Shown: piece after piece, positions 6,001 through 7,227 of the stretch | Numbering within the stretch: the first letter of the stretch is position 1 | Layout: every line of letters begins with the position of its first letter | From: UBA2144 sp964506185 | Lineage (GTDB): Bacteria; Patescibacteriota; Gracilibacteria; Peribacterales; Peribacteraceae | Assembly (NCBI GenBank): GCA_964506185.1 | Contig: CAZDKL010000037.1 | Span: 1-7,227 of the forward strand | DNA: 7,227 nucleotides | Reading direction: 5' to 3' | Notes under the pieces: model-generated | The model's database searches: none | The model's input: the letters and a program-made list of their open reading frames with translations, nothing else | What the model was told of the DNA's origin: nothing | Made by a program: the position numbers and the translations under genes

Positions 6001-7227
6001 CGAATTTCCAGTAACCGACGAGGCCATTCTCTGTGGGATCTTCAATCTGAAGGTTGTAAGGAGCATCCGGAATCCGGAATCCGGAATCCGAAGTTGCGTC
6101 AATGACTATTGTTCCTGTTCTAGATTTCAACGTTCCAGCCGATACATCCATGTCCTGTACATACATTGTATATACACCTGAGCCAGTATCGAGGGTTCCT
6201 GCTGTTTGCGCAAGAGTACCATCAACATCGAGCTTGTCTTCCAGTATGTATTTATCGGATCCTTCTATCTTAAGGTTATGGAATGCCTGCCCTCCAGATC
6301 TAATAGCCTGTGCCGAGCCTGCCGAGGCATCTAATGTACCGGTACCGGCGCGAGGCTCAAAACTACCTCCATCATTGATCCAGCTTCCACTAACTGTTAT
6401 TGGGTAATTACTGGTTGAAACATCAAGGAGACCAGAGACCAGTGACAAGCGACCCCCAACTTCTAAGGAGCTTCCCAATGTATATGTTCCGCTCGAAGTC
6501 ATTGGATGATTACCCGCCGCGAGTGCTGCGATTTCTTGTGGAGAAAGGGCGCGGTCAAAGATTCGGATGTCGTCTATTTGGCCAGTGTAAGCCAAGCCAT
6601 TATCACCTCTCCTTCCAATAAGAATTGAATCATTATCTACAGCAATCTTGCCTGTTAATGCAGTTGTTGTATCCAAAACCCCATTAATATATACATTTTG
6701 ATTTGAACCATCATATGTACCGGAAACAAATACCCATTCAGTATCCGACATGCCAATTGCTCCATTTAGGTAACTTAAACTATCAGCTTGGACTCCGAAT
6801 CTAAGGATACTATTCAGCCTTCTTAATGAATACGGACGATTTCCTACAACATCATCTTTTCCTATAATCCAACCATCAGAATCACTGGATTTAATCCAAG
6901 CAGAAAGTGTTAATCCATCAGTAACATCAAAGACACTATTGGTTTTATCAGGTACATCCATATAATTACTACCATCAAAGTTTATGCTATAAGGATTATA
7001 ATAATTAGTCGGCCCTCCGCTTACCCAATCCCCAGCTTCCATATTCACAAGAGTTCCACTATTTCCGTAACCAGAACTATCACCAGCAGATGTTCCCGTT
7101 CCTTCATCGAACTTCCAGTATCCAACCAATCCATCATTCAAATACAGATCATAGAATCCATCTCCACCATTAGTCGTAATAGTCTCCGATCCGCTTGAAG
7201 TAAACAGAATCTGTCCACTTGAAGTAA
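1..7227 (-). CDS. Giant LamG / beta-solenoid surface protein, internal fragment open at both ends
   Basis: Seen: one minus-strand frame is open across the entire window (2408 full codons, positions 7225 to 2) with no stop and no convincing start, so the intact protein is larger than 2408 residues. The order is: partial solenoid linker, LamG A, linker, LamG B, linker, LamG C, a 924-residue insert (solenoid, W-rich module, two Gly-rich modules, solenoid), LamG D, linker, LamG E, start of a further linker. Composition is rich in Gly, Ser, Thr, Asn and Asp, acidic residues clearly outnumber basic ones, and no cysteine codon occurs. Family knowledge: LamG/ConA-like jelly rolls bind glycans or proteins, often with calcium, and such strings occur in exported bacterial proteins. 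Inference: an extracellular adhesin or binding protein. No catalytic motif, membrane segment, signal peptide or anchor is visible; the termini lie outside the window. Existence of the gene is near certain; the function is inferred from architecture only. Confidence 0.97.
68..739 (-). other. LamG domain E (Laminin_G_3 / ConA-like)
   Basis: Residues 2163-2386 (224 aa). It opens LVGYWPFDNGSGLSATDRS (Pro and Asn replace the usual Lys and Glu of YWKFDEG). It continues NAYALDFDGSDDYVDTNS, FAITAWIKAS, NTWTHIAAVLDRDSN, SVYISG, ETWIGYN, and closes with GLLDDVRIYNRALSASEVES. Its N-edge and C-edge are closest to LamG C at nucleotide level, while its core is clearly different. Confidence 0.94.
111..140 (-). 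repeat. LamG C-edge DNA repeat, copy in LamG E
   Basis: These thirty bases are identical to 5385-5414 in LamG B, and their first 22 bases are also identical to 4458-4479 in LamG C. They encode the closing block, from GLLDD to the IYN of VRIYN. LamG D (about 1041-1070) and LamG A (about 6559-6588) carry diverged versions. Confidence 0.9.
725..750 (-). repeat. LamG N-edge DNA repeat, copy in LamG E
   Basis: These twenty-six bases are identical to 5063-5088 in LamG C. They cover the junction DNGLVGYW, that is the last residues of the linker and the first strand of the LamG domain. Other LamG copies have related but wobble-diverged versions. Confidence 0.9.
740..988 (-). other. Beta-solenoid linker between LamG D and E
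   Basis: Residues 2080-2162 (83 aa). Strands are SIDASLQIGGDLKMYTGG, NTTVSGAWLNYGGKF, TAGTGSITFDGTVDEA and TGFYDVTLDNG, leading into LamG E. The order and spacing match the LamG B-C linker, so LamG plus linker behaves as one repeating unit of about 300-370 residues. Confidence 0.82.
989..1642 (-). other. LamG domain D (Laminin_G_3 / ConA-like)
   Basis: Residues 1862-2079 (218 aa). It opens LVGYWRLDDGSGSALAIDSS and NHGTLTNMDPDTDWVDG, followed by GSALDFDGSNDYVLVSDDDS, ITLSTWLKG, NQWHFVALTINRNG, AIVWVDGAND, and closes with GLIDDVRIYNRALSSSEVES. It is the only copy with the canonical G-S-A-L-D-F-D-G strand; A, B, C and E have an NPY/NAY variant there. It also has a GKGGGGDGYPGYR loop. Confidence 0.94.
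1643..2260 (-). other. Solenoid region from glycine-rich module 2 to LamG D
   Basis: Residues 1656-1861. Rungs include AGVTVGSGSISGNAAFHVGN, VTLTIGGSGETLKVYSGAEF, SGTLTLGGTGTLVSG, STVTFEGEDNDNTVRIPD, YYNLSVNNSD, GELTISGGTLKVTNGQTITV and FDGGTGTLVLQSS, then FNNLTLDDG into LamG D. GELTISGGTLKV resembles the passenger-type autotransporter repeat (PATR). The VRIPD-YYNL strand matches FRIPD-YNL in the LamG A-B linker. Confidence 0.78.
2261..2782 (-). other. Glycine-rich module 2
   Basis: Residues 1482-1655. It repeats the module 1 landmarks: TGGSHGGSGG (His at 1510), LGMGGDD, GGGAILISASG, DGGGAGGSI at 1579-1587, SLTGTGTIRANGG, a six-Gly run before RIS (Arg at 1620), FGGTNGKKG and AAGTIYL (Tyr at 1653). 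It differs from module 1 at many positions outside the glycine turns, so the duplication is not very recent. The antisense strand here is open for 182 codons and Pro-rich, which is only the complement of GGN codons. Confidence 0.85.
2783..2998 (-). other. Spacer between the two glycine-rich modules
   Basis: Residues 1410-1481. Less Gly-dense solenoid strands are visible: RRNSLTIGGAGNLPSLRLG, YDFGSITIQNGGTLEMDG, YGGVAKLILTNTDTSLNVN. SITIQNGGTLEMDG is a typical autotransporter-like beta-strand rung. No separate domain is recognised. Confidence 0.7.
2999..3541 (-). other. Glycine-rich module 1
   Basis: Residues 1229-1409. Landmarks in order: NGGSHGGTGG (His at 1268), SLGSGGDDG, GGGSIILAAGG, DGGGAGGSI at 1335-1343, TLTGAGVIRANGG, GSGGGGRISF (Arg at 1376), NGGTSN and HAGTIYF (Tyr at 1408). 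Hydrophobic triplets separated by poly-Gly turns fit beta-helix rungs with wide glycine turns. All landmarks recur in module 2, 242-245 residues later, so the two are a duplication. It shows no enzyme motif; a structural or adhesive role is inferred. Confidence 0.85.
3542..3814 (-). other. Solenoid strands between W-rich module and first Gly-rich module
   Basis: Residues 1138-1228. Short alternating strands can be seen: ANVTIDSAAFANNIIIRDS, GQLTISTPLSISGSLTHSG, NDLYIVGDFYVGSGSYVTVE and SGQSIRV. They look like successive rungs of a beta-helix. No binding or catalytic motif is recognisable. Confidence 0.7.
3815..3919 (-). other. Short W-rich module (GGGDGLWSTAENW)
   Basis: Residues 1103-1137. 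It reads TWDNGGGDGLWSTAENWSSN, then VPTHNSNVTFDD. The pattern W-D-x-G-G-G-D-G-x-W-S-T-x-x-N-W-S, then a VPT turn and a V-x-F-DD strand, is familiar from the start of beta-helical passenger-type regions in giant secreted proteins. Its role is unknown to me; here it marks the switch from LamG-type linkers to the Gly-rich part of the insert. Confidence 0.75.
3920..4414 (-). other. Solenoid linker after LamG C, ending in a DSDAS/NNTNWDF segment
   Basis: Residues 938-1102. It starts like the other post-LamG linkers (YYTLGSSLDIAG) and has SITVQGDWNNQGEF and GGTVNFNGTSQTISG rungs. It then changes to a segment containing LLLDASAGSQILTYLDVKDS, followed by ASRGLELDASVD and NSGNNTNWDF. From memory, this last arrangement (a DS-x-AS turn, then a short strand, then NNTNW-F) is a recurrent terminal rung in large beta-helical surface proteins of uncultivated bacteria. 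Function is structural by inference. Confidence 0.75.
4415..5077 (-). other. LamG domain C (Laminin_G_3 / ConA-like)
   Basis: Residues 717-937 (221 aa). It opens LVGYWKFDEGSGSTVARDSS and has NPYSLEFDGVDDYVDAG, FAVGSWVKK, NGVWYYYTVIYNGATL, SLYTDGTLF, NLRMGRR, and the closing block GLIDDVRIYNRALSASEVES. The closing block and the first 19 residues of the next linker are nearly identical to those of LamG E. Confidence 0.94.
4458..4479 (-). repeat. LamG C-edge DNA repeat, copy in LamG C
   Basis: These twenty-two bases are identical to 111-132 in LamG E and 5385-5406 in LamG B. They sit inside a longer similarity to LamG E in which I count 120 of 138 bases identical over 46 codons. Confidence 0.9.
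5063..5088 (-). repeat. LamG N-edge DNA repeat, copy in LamG C
   Basis: This is the partner of 725-750, identical over 26 bases across the linker/LamG junction (DNGLVGYW). Together with the C-edge similarity it pairs LamG C and LamG E at both ends of the domain. Confidence 0.9.
5078..5341 (-). other. Beta-solenoid linker between LamG B and C
   Basis: Residues 629-716 (88 aa). Strands run TITLGSSLEV, LYIQSGILSAG, AITISGSWLGYAG, FTAGTSTVTFDGTVDNG, and SGSFNNLTIDNG directly into LamG C. This is the clearest example of the basic linker unit. The same unit follows LamG D at residues 2080-2162, with GSITFDGTVDE in place of STVTFDGTVDN. Confidence 0.82.
5342..6022 (-). other. LamG domain B (Laminin_G_3 / ConA-like)
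   Basis: Residues 402-628 (227 aa, the longest). It opens with LVGYWKFDEGQG and DSSGQANTGTL, has the strand NPYALDFDGQDDRVEI, then SFTISHWSK, the sheet strand NSWQHMVLVRD, RIYSYIDTTL, and the closing block GLLDDVRIYNRALSAKEVAN. The usual AWIK/AWVK strand reads HWSK, and the VDG hairpin is replaced by IDTTL, so the core is atypical while both edges are canonical. Confidence 0.93.
5385..5414 (-). repeat. LamG C-edge DNA repeat, copy in LamG B
   Basis: These thirty bases are identical to 111-140 in LamG E, including wobble positions. Just outside it the two copies differ in protein (ASGLLDD here, FDGLLDD in E; ALSAKEVANL here, ALSASEVESL in E), so the identity is local. Confidence 0.9.
6023..6511 (-). 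other. Beta-solenoid linker between LamG A and B
   Basis: Residues 239-401 (163 aa), about twice as long as the other simple linkers. It begins TYTLGSSLEVGG and has the recurring strand ITVSGSW near residues 279-285. It continues with two GT-L repeat rungs (GTLAQTAGTLDTG and SAGTLKSRTGTIVIDA) and ends with FRIPDAPYNLQI just before LamG B. Alternating hydrophobic and Gly/Asn/Ser residues fit a right-handed parallel beta-helix, but no structure can be verified here. It contains the heptanucleotide repeat described separately. Confidence 0.8.
6065..6090 (-). repeat. Heptanucleotide tandem repeat, 3.7 copies, in frame
   Basis: The plus strand reads ATCCGGA three times in a row (6065-6071, 6072-6078, 6079-6085), followed by a partial ATCCG. 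Three 7-bp units make exactly seven codons, so the frame is kept. On the coding strand it encodes residues 379-387, SDSGFRIPD. A related strand without the repeat, VRIPDTNYYNL, occurs at residues 1769-1779. Gain or loss of one unit would shift the frame. Confidence 0.9.
6512..7129 (-). other. LamG domain A (Laminin_G_3 / ConA-like)
   Basis: Residues 33-238 (206 aa, the shortest of the five). It opens with LVGYWKFDEGTGTSAGDSSG, followed by a NYYNPYSINFDG strand, a sheet core strand LTLSAWIKSS near residues 105-114, EWVFVSGTYDG, NVYINGVLD, and the closing block QIDDIRIFDRALSPQEIAAL. These are the ordered signatures of a bacterial LamG jelly roll. The closing block is the most divergent of the five (FDRALSPQEI rather than YNRALSASEV). 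The ligand cannot be told from sequence. Confidence 0.93.
7130..7227 (-). other. Partial beta-solenoid linker preceding LamG A
   Basis: Residues 1-32 of the fragment, cut by the window edge. It contains two consecutive TSSG-start strands (TSSGQILF, then TSSGSETI) and ends in the FYDLYLNDG strand. That strand is the same junction motif seen before the other LamG domains (FNNLTIDNG, FNNLTLDDG, FYDVTLDNG). It implies that the protein continues N-terminally with at least one more solenoid segment, and probably more LamG copies. Confidence 0.75.

Noticed and set aside
5342..6022. LamG-like jelly roll as a glycoside hydrolase family 16 enzyme
   Set aside because: No E-x-D-x-E type catalytic motif is seen in any of the five domains; the closing DDVRIYNRALS block fits the LamG type.
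6065..6090. Heptamer repeat as a frameshift or sequencing error
   Set aside because: The main frame continues unbroken on both sides and the encoded FRIPD strand matches VRIPD elsewhere in the protein.
5713..6102. Minus-strand 129-codon open frame
   Set aside because: It is out of frame with the continuous 2408-codon frame and overlaps clear LamG B sequence, so it is a shadow.
1..7227. Use of an alternative genetic code (TGA read as Gly or Trp)
   Set aside because: No in-frame TGA is present at all, even in Gly-rich stretches, so the sequence gives no evidence for recoding.

Overview
The whole window is the interior of one very large protein gene on the minus strand. Read from the high-coordinate end, the frame with codons at 7225-7223, 7222-7220 and so on down to 4-2 contains no TAA, TAG or TGA over 2408 codons. 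It has neither a start nor a stop here, so both ends of the protein lie outside the window. Residue numbers below count from position 7225 downward (residue 1 = 7225-7223). No other gene, RNA or intergenic region is supported.

The fragment is strictly modular. It holds five LamG / concanavalin A-like (Laminin_G_3 type) domains, called A to E in protein order, at residues 33-238, 402-628, 717-937, 1862-2079 and 2163-2386. Each LamG is entered from a beta strand of the type NLTIDNG and left through LANG/LAAG. The linkers are Gly/Ser/Thr/Asn-rich beta-solenoid-like strands (sGsW, FtaGTgtvtFdGT, fnNLTidnG). Between LamG C and D sits a 924-residue insert. In order it holds a linker ending in a DSDAS...NNTNWDF segment, a short GGGDGLWSTAENW module, two homologous glycine-rich modules and more solenoid. 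There is no cysteine in all 2408 residues and no recognisable enzyme active site.

The design suggests a secreted or surface-anchored giant adhesin-like or carbohydrate/glycoprotein-binding protein, with LamG domains displayed along a long beta-solenoid stalk. Signal peptide, secretion signal and anchor would lie outside the window.

The organism is a bacterium, or less likely an archaeon, of moderate GC. Proteins with this LamG style (LVGYWKFDEG at the start, DDVRIYNRALS at the end) are, from memory, frequent in uncultivated lineages such as Patescibacteria/CPR and Omnitrophota, and also in Planctomycetota. That assignment is weak. A long Gly-rich frame without a single TGA gives no support for the TGA=Gly code of Gracilibacteria/Absconditabacteria.

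The most interesting signal is at nucleotide level. LamG edges are highly conserved, with exact 22-30 bp identities between copies, while domain cores are strongly divergent. This pattern suggests duplication, domain shuffling or gene conversion within the gene.
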